From the NCBI GenBank assembly GCA_902826615.1, contig CADEFN010000006.1:1-64000 (forward strand): DNA of 64,000 bases. Reading direction: 5' to 3'. Shown here one piece after another: positions 7,937 through 16,625 of the stretch. Position 1 is the stretch's first letter. Each line of letters starts with the position of its first letter. The DNA is from an uncultured Gemmatimonadota bacterium (GTDB lineage Bacteria > Gemmatimonadota > Gemmatimonadetes > Gemmatimonadales > Gemmatimonadaceae). Below the pieces are notes generated by a model. That model did no database searches and was not told where the DNA came from. It worked only from the letters and a program-made list of their open reading frames with translations. A program made the translations under genes and the position numbers.

Positions 7937-8018
7937 GAGTCGCTTTGGTTAAGGTCGGCGGAAGGTAGCCGCGTGCATGGGAGTCCATAAGGGCGCCCGC
8001 TGCAGGCGAAAACGCGAA

Positions 8019-8044
8019 GGGCGAGTCACTCGTTGGACTCGCCC
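8019..8044 (-). terminator. Hairpin after the BsuPI-like gene
   Basis: A perfect 9-bp stem (GGGCGAGTC 8019-8027 with GACTCGCCC 8036-8044) with an 8-nt loop. On the minus strand it is followed by a T-containing stretch (CTTCGCGTTTTCG). It lies 29 bases after the stop of the gene at 8073-8525 and fits an intrinsic terminator separating it from moxR. Confidence 0.55.
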
Positions 8045-8072
8045 GGTATTCCTGCGGGTTCCTCGTCAGCTG

Positions 8073-8525
8073 TCAGGGAAGGTCGAACCGCATCCGCTGC
8101 TCAACGGGGTGCGTGGCGCTGTTGAGCGAGACGACGGCTACATAGGTGCCGTGGCGGTCACCGGGGTCCCACGAGGCGCGATAGGTCAGGCTCTCGTTCT
8201 GCTCGAGGACCTGGTTCTGCATGGCCTGGGTGAAAATGCGGCCCGTACTCCAGCGCCAGACTTCACGGTCGAGGGTGTCGAGGACGACAAAATCGTGTGT
8301 TTGCCCCGACGGGAAGGACAATTCGACCTTTCTGGTCTCCCCGTTGGTGAGGAGGAAGTTGAGGTCGACCTCTTTCCCCACCGCGACGTTGAGCGAGGAG
8401 GCGAGGGCTCTGGCGCCTGCACCGGGCTTCCTGGCCTGCGCTTCACCGACCGGGGGACGAGGTCCACAGGCGTAGGTGAAGGCTGCCGAGATCAGGAGGA
8501 GCGGGACAATTCGGGCTGGGACCAC
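8073..8525 (-). CDS. BsuPI-type putative proteinase inhibitor, exported
   Basis: 150 residues. The N-terminus is hydrophobic and ends in TYACGP, a near-lipobox, so a lipoprotein is possible. The rest matches the BsuPI (intracellular proteinase inhibitor) Ig-like fold: a ...LTNGETRKVELSFPSGQTHDF strand pair, then LDREVWRWSTGRIFTQ and a late GDRHGTYVAVV strand. Bacillus BsuPI inhibits subtilisin-type proteases; many exported members are only structural homologues, so the inhibitor role is inferred. Divergent from the atp operon and separated from it by about 200 bp of promoter-bearing DNA. Confidence 0.8.
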   Translation of the reverse strand: MVPARIVPLLLISAAFTYACGPRPPVGEAQARKPGAGARALASSLNVAVGKEVDLNFLLTNGETRKVELSFPSGQTHDFVVLDTLDREVWRWSTGRIFTQAMQNQVLEQNESLTYRASWDPGDRHGTYVAVVSLNSATHPVEQRMRFDLP

Positions 8526-8684
8526 GACTTGGGGATCGGGGGGTCACTTTTCGTGCTTTGGCCAACTTATCAACAACCTAACGCGGAGTCAAGAGTTGGC
8601 GTCGGCGTAAGCTCAGCAATGGCATTGGGTTTCGTGGTGTCTGTTCACGTCGAATCTTGACGGGTTTTACGGCCTCAGGTTCGC

Positions 8685-8713
8685 TTGCGAAAAATTTCAC
8701 AAAGTCCTAGATT
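8685..8713 (+). promoter_or_regulatory. Sigma70-type promoter of the atp operon
   Basis: TTGCGA (8685-8690), a 17-nt spacer, then TAGATT (8708-8713). The first ATG of the operon is at 8725, about 12 bases after the -10 box, and has no clear Shine-Dalgarno, so the message may be nearly leaderless. The same pattern (TTGCGT-17-TAGAAT) precedes the DinB gene at 44919. Confidence 0.6.
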
Positions 8714-8724
8714 CCGCCCCGGAA

Positions 8725-9003
8725 ATGACCCCCGAGCCAGGCAGGTTTTCGGCTGGAAATCGAACGGAAACCGAGGATGCCAGGCAGGCTCGGTCGTTCG
8801 GTCGGTATGCGGGGGTGGGACTGCAGTTTGCGGTCTCGATGGTGGTCTTTCTGTATGCCGGTCAGTGGGTGGACCGGCGGCTCGGCTCGGCGCCGGTGGG
8901 CATGATCGTGGGGGTGTTTGTGGGCGCGGGGGCGGCGTTTTACAGCATGTATCGCCGGTTGATGGCGGACCTGCAGCGGGACGAGGCCGCGCGCCGCAAA
9001 TGA
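8725..9003 (+). CDS. atpZ: AtpZ/AtpI-like F0F1 ATP synthase gene 1 protein
   Basis: 92 residues: a charged N-terminus (about 35 residues), two membrane helices (GLQFAVSMVVFLYAGQWVD and GMIVGVFVGAGAAFYSMYRRL) and a short basic tail. It matches the ATPase_gene1 (AtpZ) family, which with AtpI helps assemble the c ring and may import Mg2+ or Ca2+. First gene of the ATP synthase run; its stop overlaps the next start (ATGA at 9000-9003). Translation probably begins at 8725 given the promoter just upstream. Confidence 0.85.
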   Translation: MTPEPGRFSAGNRTETEDARQARSFGRYAGVGLQFAVSMVVFLYAGQWVDRRLGSAPVGMIVGVFVGAGAAFYSMYRRLMADLQRDEAARRK

Positions 9004-9347
9004 AACAGACCGGGCTGTTTGCTGTTGTTAGCGTGTTGTTGGTCGGGCTGGCGGCGGCGCTCATGGTTCTGCTCTATGGAACCCCAGAAGCGCGGCGCGC
9101 GGTGATGATCAGTGCAGTGCTGGCGCTCCTGGTGCAGGCCGCGGCCTTTGCGATTGTGCGCGGGATGGCTCGCACCAATGTGATCGCCGGGTGGGGGTTG
9201 GGCGCGATGCTGCGTCTGGCCGTGCTGGTGGGATATGCGCTGGTGATCGTGCCGCGGTTCGGGCTGCCTTCGTCGCCGGCAACAATAAGTTTGGCTGTCT
9301 TCCTGTTCGTTACGACGCTGGTTGAACCACTCTTCCTGAAGTCATGA
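9000..9347 (+). CDS. AtpI-like four-helix membrane protein
   Basis: 115 residues, almost all hydrophobic, with four membrane segments. The ATG at 9000 overlaps the atpZ stop, and the stop at 9345-9347 overlaps the atpB start. Position and topology match the ATP-synt_I family that sits between AtpZ and subunit a and assists c-ring assembly. Sequence identity to that family is not obvious by eye, so the name rests mostly on context. Confidence 0.7.
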   Translation: MKQTGLFAVVSVLLVGLAAALMVLLYGTPEARRAVMISAVLALLVQAAAFAIVRGMARTNVIAGWGLGAMLRLAVLVGYALVIVPRFGLPSSPATISLAVFLFVTTLVEPLFLKS

Positions 9348-10306
9348 GAGCGATTCGCTCCCTGTTCCTTGCCGCGACCCTGCTCGCCCTTCCCGCTGCC
9401 GCGCAGGAGCATGCCGCGCCGGCTGAAGGCGCCGCGGCCGAAAATGTCGACATCATCACGCCGCACATCACGGACGGCTTCCACATGGAGCTGCCGTACT
9501 GGGCGCCGCCGTTCTACAAGGAGATCTGCCTCGGTCGCCACGTGGGCGAACATGGGTGCGAGGCCTTGTGGCCCGATGTGCATGTGGGGCCGCTGACCCT
9601 GAACTTCTCACCCACCAAACACGTCGTCTTCCTGTTCATCGGCGCCACGCTGCTGTCGCTCATCATGATCATGACGGCGCGGGCCCATGCGCGACATACC
9701 CATGCCATCGGGCGGCCAAAGGGATTTGCCGCTGGTATCGAGGCGATGGTCCTCTACATCCGGAATGAAGTCATCCTTCCCAATGTCGGGCATCACGGCA
9801 ACGGCTTTGTGCCGTATCTGCTCACCTGCTTCTTCTTCATTCTGACCGCCAACCTGCTCGGGCTCATCCCCTATGGGTCGACCACCACGGGCAACATTTC
9901 GGTGACGGCCACCCTGGCGATCATCACCTTCGTTGTGATCGAAGTCGCCGGCATGCGTGCGCTCGGGTCCGGATACCTGAGCACGATTTTCTACTGGAAC
10001 AAGGACCTCGCACTCCCGATCCGGATTCTCATGTTCATCGTCATGAGTCCGGTAGAGTTGGTCGGCAAGATTACCAAGCCCATCGCGCTGGCGATCCGTC
10101 TCTTCGCCAACATGACGGCCGGGCACATCGTGCTGCTCGCCTTCATCGGGCTGATCTTCACGTTCAAGTCCTTCGTTTCCGCCGCCCCGTTCTTCATGGC
10201 GGTGGCGATCTCCATGCTCGAACTGTTCGTCGCCTTCCTGCAGGCCTTCATCTTCACGCTGCTCTCGGCGGTGTTCATCGGGCAGATTCGGGAGTCACAC
10301 CATTAG
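9344..10306 (+). CDS. atpB: ATP synthase F0 subunit a
   Basis: 320 residues. An N-terminal signal-like stretch (FLAATLLALPAAAQ) precedes a periplasmic segment of about 80 residues. Then come the subunit-a helices, including ILTANLLGLIPYGST and IALAIRLFANMTAGHIVLL. The Arg in AIRLFANM is the essential stator arginine facing the c-ring carboxylate. The long N-terminus and apparent cleavable signal are seen in Bacteroidetes and related lineages. The start overlaps the stop of the preceding gene. A 9-bp tandem repeat lies just after its stop. Confidence 0.95.
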   Translation: MRAIRSLFLAATLLALPAAAQEHAAPAEGAAAENVDIITPHITDGFHMELPYWAPPFYKEICLGRHVGEHGCEALWPDVHVGPLTLNFSPTKHVVFLFIGATLLSLIMIMTARAHARHTHAIGRPKGFAAGIEAMVLYIRNEVILPNVGHHGNGFVPYLLTCFFFILTANLLGLIPYGSTTTGNISVTATLAIITFVVIEVAGMRALGSGYLSTIFYWNKDLALPIRILMFIVMSPVELVGKITKPIALAIRLFANMTAGHIVLLAFIGLIFTFKSFVSAAPFFMAVAISMLELFVAFLQAFIFTLLSAVFIGQIRESHH

Positions 10307-10308
10307 GG

Positions 10309-10353
10309 CGGAAGCACGGGAAGCATGGGAGGCACGAGAAGCACGAGAGGTAC
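10309..10353 (+). repeat. 9-bp tandem repeat array (GGGAAGCAC family), copy 1
   Basis: Five consecutive 9-bp units beginning three bases after the atpB stop: CGGAAGCAC, GGGAAGCAT, GGGAGGCAC, GAGAAGCAC, GAGAGGTAC. The same family, with five perfect GGGAAGCAC units then GAGAGGCAC, occurs at 33622-33675. The rest of the 193-bp atpB-atpE gap (10354-10499) shows no gene; ACGTGGAG near 10485-10492 may serve as the atpE ribosome site. Confidence 0.85.
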
Positions 10354-10499
10354 GCGGGGAGACGTTGGGCTCCATTCTCCTCGCTGGTAGCGGGTCGAAC
10401 GGCCCGTGAAGGTCCACTGAGGCTTTGCCTCGCTGGTGGACAAACGGCGAAAGCCGGGGAGCAGCACTGCAGGACCATTTCTCACGTGGAGTAAAGTGC

Positions 10500-10775
10500 A
10501 TGTCGATCTTTCCGTTGCTGCAGGCCGCCGCTGAAACGGCCGCCAACAACAACACGGGCCTCGCGCTGATCGGCGCTGGCCTCGGCGCTGGCCTTTCGGT
10601 CATCGGCGCCGGCATGGGCATCGGCCGCATTGGCGGTCAGGCGGTTGAAGGCATGGCGCGTCAGCCCGAAGCGGCTGGTCGTATCCAGACCGCGGCGCTG
10701 ATCCTTGCGGCGCTCATCGAAGGTGCGGCGCTCTTCGGCGTCGTGATCGCGTTCCAGATCCAGGGCAAGTTCTAA
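10500..10775 (+). CDS. atpE: ATP synthase F0 subunit c
   Basis: 91 residues forming the two-helix hairpin. Helix 1 is GLALIGAGLGAGLSVIGAGMGIG with the small-residue spacing of c rings; the polar loop is MARQPEAAGR; helix 2 is ILAALIEGAALFGVVIAF with the ion-binding Glu in LIEG. The extra residues of the Na+ coordination pattern (Gln in helix 1 and Ser/Thr after the Glu) are absent, so proton coupling is likely. The upstream frame is open to 10425, but ATG 10500 matches the family N-terminus. Separated from atpB by a repeat-bearing 193-bp gap. Confidence 0.95.
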   Translation: MSIFPLLQAAAETAANNNTGLALIGAGLGAGLSVIGAGMGIGRIGGQAVEGMARQPEAAGRIQTAALILAALIEGAALFGVVIAFQIQGKF

Positions 10776-10859
10776 ATCGCTCGACCGGGTGAGGGGGTCC
10801 GTCACGGGCCCCCGACCCCTTTCACGACTTACCGCGGCCCTGTGCCGCTTTCCGATATC

Positions 10860-11435
10860 ATGCGCACTGCGATCCTCGCGTCCCTTGGGCTGTCTGTGAT
10901 GCCCAGCCTCGCCCTGGCGGCCGAAGCGGGTGGCAAGCCCAACCTCCTCTCGCCTAACGGCGGGTTGATGTTCTGGACGCTGCTCATCTTCCTCGTCCTC
11001 ATGTTCGTGCTGTCCAAGTTCGCCTTCAAGCCGCTGGTGGCGGCTGTCGAGGCGCGTGAGGCAGCGCTCGAAGAGGCTATCCGAAAGGCACAGCAGGATC
11101 GCGATGCCGCCTCGGCGCTTCTCGCCGAGCAGCAGAAGCAGCTGGACGGCGCCCGAGCCGAAGCCCAGAAGTTCATCGCGGAAGGGCGGGCAACGTCCGA
11201 GAAGCTCAAGGCCAGCATGCTGGAAGAGACAAAGATCCAGCAGCAGGAGATGCTGGACCGGGCACGCCGCGAGCTCGAGAACGAGAAGGTGCGTGCGATC
11301 GACGAGTTGCGTCGTGAGGCGGTTGACCTGGCACTCGCGGGCGCCGGCAAGGTGATCGGCCGCAACCTCGACAGCGCCGCCGACCGCAAGCTCATCGACG
11401 ACTTCATCGCCTCGATCCCGAAGGCGGGCAAGTAA
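10860..11435 (+). CDS. atpF: ATP synthase F0 subunit b
   Basis: 191 residues from ATG 10860 (an in-frame GTG at 10842 is possible but adds only six residues before the signal sequence). A signal-like segment (AILASLGLSVMPSLALAAEA) is followed by the single membrane anchor (FWTLLIFLVLMFVLSKFAF) and a long charged coiled coil that forms the peripheral stalk. The processed signal ahead of the anchor parallels subunit a. The last base of its TAA overlaps the ATG of atpH. Confidence 0.93.
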   Translation: MRTAILASLGLSVMPSLALAAEAGGKPNLLSPNGGLMFWTLLIFLVLMFVLSKFAFKPLVAAVEAREAALEEAIRKAQQDRDAASALLAEQQKQLDGARAEAQKFIAEGRATSEKLKASMLEETKIQQQEMLDRARRELENEKVRAIDELRREAVDLALAGAGKVIGRNLDSAADRKLIDDFIASIPKAGK

Positions 11436-11977
11436 TGCGCGACTCAACCATCGCCCGGAACTACGCCGAGGCGCTGTTCGCGCTGGCCACCAAGGCCGGC
11501 AACCTGGATGGCTGGGGCGCTCTGTTCATGGGGCTCAGCGACGCCATTCAGGGCAACGTCAAGCTGCAGAACTTCATGGCGGCGCCGCAGGTGTCGTCGG
11601 TTCAGAAAAAGCAGGTGATCGAGAAGGCGTTCGGCGGAAAGCTGCCACAGCCGATGATGCGCTTTGTGCAGAAGCTCATCGATAACCGGCGCCAGACGCT
11701 GCTGCCGGAGATCAGCGTGGAATACGCCAATCTTGTGGACGAACGCGCCAACCGCGTCCATGCGCAGGTGACCGTGGCACGCGAGACTTCCGATGCCGAC
11801 CGTGCTGCCATCGCTGCACAGCTCACCGCGCGGCTTGGCAAGACCGTGGTGCCTCACATGGTGGTGAATCCGGCGATCCTGGGTGGTGTGGTGGTAAAGG
11901 TTGGAGACACCGTGATGGACGGGTCGTTGCGCAAGCGCCTGACGACGCTCCGCACGCGTCTCATGGCGGCTCGTTAG
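11435..11977 (+). CDS. atpH: ATP synthase F1 subunit delta
   Basis: 180 residues, normal for AtpH/OSCP. The N-terminal helical bundle begins IARNYAEALFALA; the C-terminal beta part contains ILGGVVVKVGDTVMDGSLRKRL, the family signature near the end. It joins the b stalk to F1. Its TAG stop lies inside a CGTTAGG heptamer. The usual next genes (atpA, atpG, atpD, atpC) do not follow; after nine bases a cupin gene starts in the same direction. Confidence 0.93.
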   Translation: MRDSTIARNYAEALFALATKAGNLDGWGALFMGLSDAIQGNVKLQNFMAAPQVSSVQKKQVIEKAFGGKLPQPMMRFVQKLIDNRRQTLLPEISVEYANLVDERANRVHAQVTVARETSDADRAAIAAQLTARLGKTVVPHMVVNPAILGGVVVKVGDTVMDGSLRKRLTTLRTRLMAAR

Positions 11978-11985
11978 GTGACCTC

Positions 11986-12363
11986 GTGAGCGGCCGATTT
12001 CCTCCGCGCCGGGTTGAGAAACCCTGGGGCCACGAACTCATCTGGGCCCACACCGACCGCTACGTCGGCAAGATCCTGCATGTGAAGGCGGGTCAGGCCC
12101 TTTCCGTACAGTACCACAACGTGAAGGACGAGACGGTGCATCTCCTCACCGGGGAGATGAAGTACTGGGTGCAGATGCCCGGGGACGCCGAGTTGCGCGA
12201 CCAGCTGCTGCGGGCCGGTGACTCGTTCCGCATCACGCCGCACACCGTGCACTACATGGAAGCCATCACCGACTGCGATGTGCTCGAAGCGAGCACACCG
12301 GAGCTGGACGACGTGGTACGGGTCAAGGACCGCTACGGACGCGAGGGAACCAGCGCACCATGA
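11986..12363 (+). CDS. Cupin, mannose-6-phosphate isomerase type II-like
   Basis: 125 residues from a GTG start. The sequence follows the small cupin domain found at the end of type II phosphomannose isomerase/GMP proteins: VEKPWGHELIWA, then LSVQYHNVKDETVHLLTGEM with a metal-binding His/Glu set, and FRITPHTVHYMEAITDCDVLEAST. It probably isomerises or binds a hexose phosphate. Its stop overlaps the start of the sugar nucleotidyltransferase (ATGA at 12360-12363), so the two should act in one nucleotide-sugar step, possibly mannose activation. The exact substrate is not readable. Confidence 0.82.
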   Translation: MSGRFPPRRVEKPWGHELIWAHTDRYVGKILHVKAGQALSVQYHNVKDETVHLLTGEMKYWVQMPGDAELRDQLLRAGDSFRITPHTVHYMEAITDCDVLEASTPELDDVVRVKDRYGREGTSAP

Positions 12364-13346
12364 AAGTCATCATCCCGTTGGCGGGAAAGGGGACGCGACT
12401 GCGTCCGCACACCCACATCACCCCCAAGCCGATGCTCAAGGTGGCCGGCAAGCCGGTGATGGACTACGTGATGGACGACGTGGCCAAACTGGGGAATGTC
12501 GATCAGGTGGTGTATATCACGGGGCATCTGAAGGATCGCGTCGAGGAGCACGCGCGCACGGCGTTCCCGTTCCCCGGGGTGTTCATCGAGCAGCAGGTGC
12601 AGGATGGGACGGCAGGGGCGGTGGCGCTGGCGCGCCCGTACGTGGACGCTCCCGTGCTCATCATCTTTGTCGATACGATCTTCGACGCCGATCTCTCGGT
12701 CATCAACCGCACAGACGCCGACGGGATCATCTGGACCAAGGAGGTCGAGGACTACCAGCGCTTTGGCGTGGTGGTGACCGACGCCGATGGCCACATGACG
12801 AAGATCATCGAGAAGCCGTCGGAGCCCATTTCGAAGCGCGCCAACATCGGGCTGTATTTCATCCGGAACTGGCAGCTGCTGTATGAAGGGATCGAGCATG
12901 TGCTCACCCGCCCCAAGAACAAGGGCGAGTACTACCTGACCGATGCCTTCCAGTACATGATCGACAAGGGCGCGAAGATCAAGGTGATCGACGTGGGCGG
13001 GTGGTACGACGCGGGGAAGCTGGACACCCTGCTCGAAACAAACCGTGTGATGCTGGAGCGGGGACGTGCCCGCAAGCCGGCCGGGCTCGCAGGGACGATC
13101 GTCGAACCCGTCTACATCGAGGATGGCGTGACGATTGCCGCCGACTCGGTGGTGGGCCCCAACGTGTCGATCGGTGCGGGGAGCATTATCGAGGGGAGCC
13201 GCATTCGCGATACGGTGATCGGATCGAAGTCACGGCTCGCGCGCTGCGAGATCAGCAACTCGCTCATCGGGGATGAGGTGGTGCTGGCCGGGATCCGCGG
13301 CGAAGTGACGATCGGCGATCACTCCGAGGTTCGCGCGGACGCCTGA
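12360..13346 (+). CDS. Sugar-1-phosphate nucleotidyltransferase with left-handed beta-helix
   Basis: 328 residues. The N-terminal Rossmann-like nucleotidyltransferase domain opens with IIPLAGKGTRLRPHT and TPKPMLKVAGKPV, the nucleotide and sugar-phosphate loops. Catalytic Asp and Lys contexts are FVDTIFDADLS and IIEKPSEPIS. From about residue 240 hexapeptide turns (VVGPNVSIGAGSIIEGS, IRDTVIGSKS) form a left-handed beta-helix. This architecture is shared by glucose-1-phosphate thymidylyl-, uridylyl- and mannose-1-phosphate guanylyltransferases; the cupin partner makes a mannose or hexose pathway plausible. Last gene of the co-directional run that began with atpZ. Confidence 0.88.
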   Translation: MKVIIPLAGKGTRLRPHTHITPKPMLKVAGKPVMDYVMDDVAKLGNVDQVVYITGHLKDRVEEHARTAFPFPGVFIEQQVQDGTAGAVALARPYVDAPVLIIFVDTIFDADLSVINRTDADGIIWTKEVEDYQRFGVVVTDADGHMTKIIEKPSEPISKRANIGLYFIRNWQLLYEGIEHVLTRPKNKGEYYLTDAFQYMIDKGAKIKVIDVGGWYDAGKLDTLLETNRVMLERGRARKPAGLAGTIVEPVYIEDGVTIAADSVVGPNVSIGAGSIIEGSRIRDTVIGSKSRLARCEISNSLIGDEVVLAGIRGEVTIGDHSEVRADA

Positions 13347-13612
13347 CGCGGCATTCCGGTCGCCGTGGGCGCTTTCCGGTGAACGGTCCCCCCTGAAATT
13401 GCTTTGGCGCCATTGACGCTTCCGGGTCGGCGACCGGCACAACATCTGTCGTAGTCTGCGGGCAGCTGAGAAGACGCGGCCTTCAGTCTCCGGGAAGGTC
13501 ACGCCATGCTTGCGCGCGGGTGTGCGTCAGCCGAACGTATCCTATAGAAATATCCATATCGGAACAGGTCGGCTTTTCTTCCCCCACGCAGGTGTTTCAG
13601 GAGGAGCGCGCC
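13347..13612 (+). promoter_or_regulatory. Leader region of the SusC-SusD locus
   Basis: 266 bp without a gene. AGGAGG at 13599-13604, eight bases before ATG 13613, is the strongest ribosome site in the window and decides the SusC start over the longer open frame from 13520. AT-rich sequence at 13540-13560 (CCTATAGAAATATCC) may hold the promoter, but no pair of boxes with proper spacing stands out. Confidence 0.5.
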
Positions 13613-16603
13613 ATGGTCGCACACATCGTCGGTTCAGGACGTCGAGCCAGATTGGCTGCAATTGTCGTTGCACTGGCGATCTCTCCCATCGCGCTCTTTG
13701 CGCAGACGACGGGTTCGATACGCGGCCGCGTCACGGTTGAGGGAGCCAATCGTGCGTTGCCCCAGGCCCAGGTGGGGGTGGTCGGCACCTCGATCGGCGC
13801 CAGCACCAATGACAATGGCGAGTATCGCCTCAACAACGTGCCGGCCGGGCCACGCACCATTCGCGTGATCCGGCTGGGCTTCAACCCGGCGACGGCGCAA
13901 GTCACGGTGGCGCCCGGCGAAACCGCCACGCTCGATTTTGTCATTCGCGAGGCGCCGGTGGCGCTGGAGCAGGTGGTGGTGACGGCGACGGGGGATGTGC
14001 GGCGAAAGGAGATCACCAATTCGATGGCCACGATCTCCGCCGAACAAATCCAGAACGCCCCCGTGGCCAACGCACAGCAGCTGCTGTCGGCGCAGACCCC
14101 GGGAGTGACGGTGCTGGCCAACTCCGGACAGCCGGGCGCGGGCGGCCAGATCCGACTGCGAGGCAACAACTCGATTTCGCAGAACAACAACCCCGTCATC
14201 TATGTCGACGGGGTGCGCATCTTCAGCGGGAACAGCCCGACGGTGCCCAATGCGCGGCAGACCATCAACCCGTTCAACGACATTCGGTCGGAAGACATCG
14301 AGCGGGTGGAAGTGGTGAAGGGCGCCGCTGCGACGACGTTGTATGGCACCGAAGCGTCGGGCGGGGTGATCCAGATCTTCACCAAACGCGGTCGGAGCGG
14401 GCGGCCCCAGTGGACGCTGGACGTCTCGGGTGGCACCAACGACTTGAACAGCATCAGCATCGACGGTGACCCGACCGCGGTGTACCTCAAGAAGTGCCAG
14501 GGCCCCGAACTCTTCGGCCTCGACATCGTGCCGACGAGCGCCACGTTCGGGCAGGATCAGCCCTTCCAGGACGCCACCTGCCCATCGAGCGGGAAGTGGG
14601 TCAGAACGGGCGCCGTGCAGAAGGCGTCGGCGTCAGTATCGGGTGGGGGCGAGACCGCCCAATACCTGCTATCCGGCAACCTCTCGGACGAACAGGGTGC
14701 CCTGGAATCGAATGAGTACACGACGGGTGGTTTCCGCGGGAATTTCTCATTCCGCCCCTTCCAGCAGCTGGAGTTGCAGCTCAACTCTTCCTATCAGCGC
14801 GGGGACCAGGACTGGATTGCCGACGGGAACCTGGCAAACGGCTTCCTGCTCAACGTGGCGCGCGGAACAGCGGGCAACTATCGCGGCTCGGGCTGTGCCG
14901 CGGGGACAGCCATCTGCATGAACAACGAGGCCGCACTCACCATCGGCACCAAGACCCGCACGGATCACTACATCTCCGGCTTCACGCTCAACTACGCTCC
15001 CGTAACGGCGTGGACCAATCGCCTGTCGGTCGGCTTCGACTACAACAACGTCGAGAACCGTTCGGTGATTCCCTTCGGGCATCTGCGCAACCCGGTCGGG
15101 CAGTTATCGCAGGCCAACTGGGTGCGGCAGTTCCTGTCGGTGGATTACGCCTCAACCTACAAGAAGGACTTCGGCAGCACCTTCACCACGTCGACGTCGC
15201 TTGGCGGGCAGTTGTTCCAGGACAACCTCAACAGCACATCGGTCACGGGCGACGAGTTCTCCGGCCCCGGTGAACCGGTGCTGACGAGTGCCGCGCGCCG
15301 CACCGTGGGCGCCGATACACGCCGCCGAGTGGTGAATGCGGGGCTCTTCTTCCAGGAGCAGATCGGATGGAAGGATCGCGCTTTTCTCACGCTCGGGATG
15401 CGGGTGGACGGCAACAGTGCCTTTGGCAAGGACTTCGGCCTGCAGTATTACCCCAAAATCGGGTTTGCCTACGCCTTGTCCGATCATGCCTGGTGGCCCA
15501 AGGGCCAGATCGAGACCTTCAAGCTGCGCACTGCGATCGGTGAGTCCGGGAAGGCGCCGGGCGCCTTTGACGCCGTGCGCACGTGGGACCCGATCGCGGG
15601 CGACGAGGCCAAACCCGGCTTCTCGCCAAACCAGCTGGGGAACCCCAACCTCGGCCCGGAGCGCACACGAGAAACGGAGGCAGGGATCGAGGCCAGCGCG
15701 TTTGCCGGCCGCATCTCCCTCGACATGACCTACTTCAGCACCGTCACGTCGGACGCGCTGATCCAGGTGCGCTATCCGCCAAGCCAGGGGTTCCTCAACC
15801 GGCAGCTGGAAAACATTGGCGAGGTGAACAACACCGGTCTCGAGGTCAAGTTTGACGCCGGGCTGTTGCGTCGCACGAATGTCGACTGGCGCGGCCGGCT
15901 CAACCTTACCAAACTCAAGAGTGAAGCCACCGACCTTGGTGATGAGCCACTGATTGCGGTCGGCGGGAGCTTTACCGAAGTGCGCAAGGGCTATCCGGTG
16001 ACCTCGCTTTTTGCGCGACGTGTGGTCAACGCTGGAGCGCTTCAGGCGCCGGTGCTGTCCGACACAAACGAGTTCGTTGGTCCGACGTGGCCCACCAACA
16101 TCGTGGGAGTCGGCACCAGCCTGACCCTCTTTGATCGCCTCACCGTGGACGGGCTCGGCGAGTTTCAGCGTGGCGGCTACAACATCAATTACATCGGATA
16201 CCAGAACGCAATCCGCGGCAACTGGCGGCCCTGTTACGCCGCACAACGCAAGATCATTGCGGTCGCACGCGGGCAGAGCGCTGCCGCTGCCGATGTCAGC
16301 GCGCTCGATCGGGTTCGGTGCGGCTACAACACCACGCAGAACCTGGCAGACGCCTGGATCGAGAAGATCGATTTCTTCCGGCTGCGGTACGTCACGCTGT
16401 CGTATCGCGTGCCCCAGCGATGGATCCCCGGATCACGGGGCGGCACACTTGCGTTTGCCGGCCGCAATCTCTTCCTGAGCACGGACTACACGGGGCTCGA
16501 TCCGGAGTCGGCCGACCAGGCGGATAGTCAGGTTGGCCGACGCGAGTACTACACGCTGCCGCAACTGCGCTCGTTCTCGCTGTCCTTCCGAACCAACTGG
16601 TAA
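13613..16603 (+). CDS. SusC/RagA-type TonB-dependent outer-membrane receptor
   Basis: 996 residues. A signal peptide ends at LFAQ, followed by a carboxypeptidase-regulatory-like domain (TTGSIRGRVTVEGANRALP through NVPAGPRTIRVIRLGF), then the plug domain: LEQVVVTATG, the SAEQIQNAPVANAQQLL segment, GQIRLRGNNS, NPVIYVDGVRI and IERVEVVKGAAATTLYG. The remaining 750 residues are a 22-strand barrel ending LPQLRSFSLSFRTNW with the terminal aromatic. It would import an oligomeric or bulky nutrient with TonB energy, using the SusD lipoprotein encoded 22 bp downstream as lid. Substrate unknown. No anti-sigma-factor signalling domain is present at the N-terminus. Confidence 0.93.
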   Translation: MVAHIVGSGRRARLAAIVVALAISPIALFAQTTGSIRGRVTVEGANRALPQAQVGVVGTSIGASTNDNGEYRLNNVPAGPRTIRVIRLGFNPATAQVTVAPGETATLDFVIREAPVALEQVVVTATGDVRRKEITNSMATISAEQIQNAPVANAQQLLSAQTPGVTVLANSGQPGAGGQIRLRGNNSISQNNNPVIYVDGVRIFSGNSPTVPNARQTINPFNDIRSEDIERVEVVKGAAATTLYGTEASGGVIQIFTKRGRSGRPQWTLDVSGGTNDLNSISIDGDPTAVYLKKCQGPELFGLDIVPTSATFGQDQPFQDATCPSSGKWVRTGAVQKASASVSGGGETAQYLLSGNLSDEQGALESNEYTTGGFRGNFSFRPFQQLELQLNSSYQRGDQDWIADGNLANGFLLNVARGTAGNYRGSGCAAGTAICMNNEAALTIGTKTRTDHYISGFTLNYAPVTAWTNRLSVGFDYNNVENRSVIPFGHLRNPVGQLSQANWVRQFLSVDYASTYKKDFGSTFTTSTSLGGQLFQDNLNSTSVTGDEFSGPGEPVLTSAARRTVGADTRRRVVNAGLFFQEQIGWKDRAFLTLGMRVDGNSAFGKDFGLQYYPKIGFAYALSDHAWWPKGQIETFKLRTAIGESGKAPGAFDAVRTWDPIAGDEAKPGFSPNQLGNPNLGPERTRETEAGIEASAFAGRISLDMTYFSTVTSDALIQVRYPPSQGFLNRQLENIGEVNNTGLEVKFDAGLLRRTNVDWRGRLNLTKLKSEATDLGDEPLIAVGGSFTEVRKGYPVTSLFARRVVNAGALQAPVLSDTNEFVGPTWPTNIVGVGTSLTLFDRLTVDGLGEFQRGGYNINYIGYQNAIRGNWRPCYAAQRKIIAVARGQSAAAADVSALDRVRCGYNTTQNLADAWIEKIDFFRLRYVTLSYRVPQRWIPGSRGGTLAFAGRNLFLSTDYTGLDPESADQADSQVGRREYYTLPQLRSFSLSFRTNW

Positions 16604-16625
16604 CCCGAACCGAGGATCACTCACG

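Noticed and set aside
10482-11447. 321-codon minus-strand open frame over atpE-atpF
   Set aside because: Antisense to well-supported atp genes; low-complexity composition.
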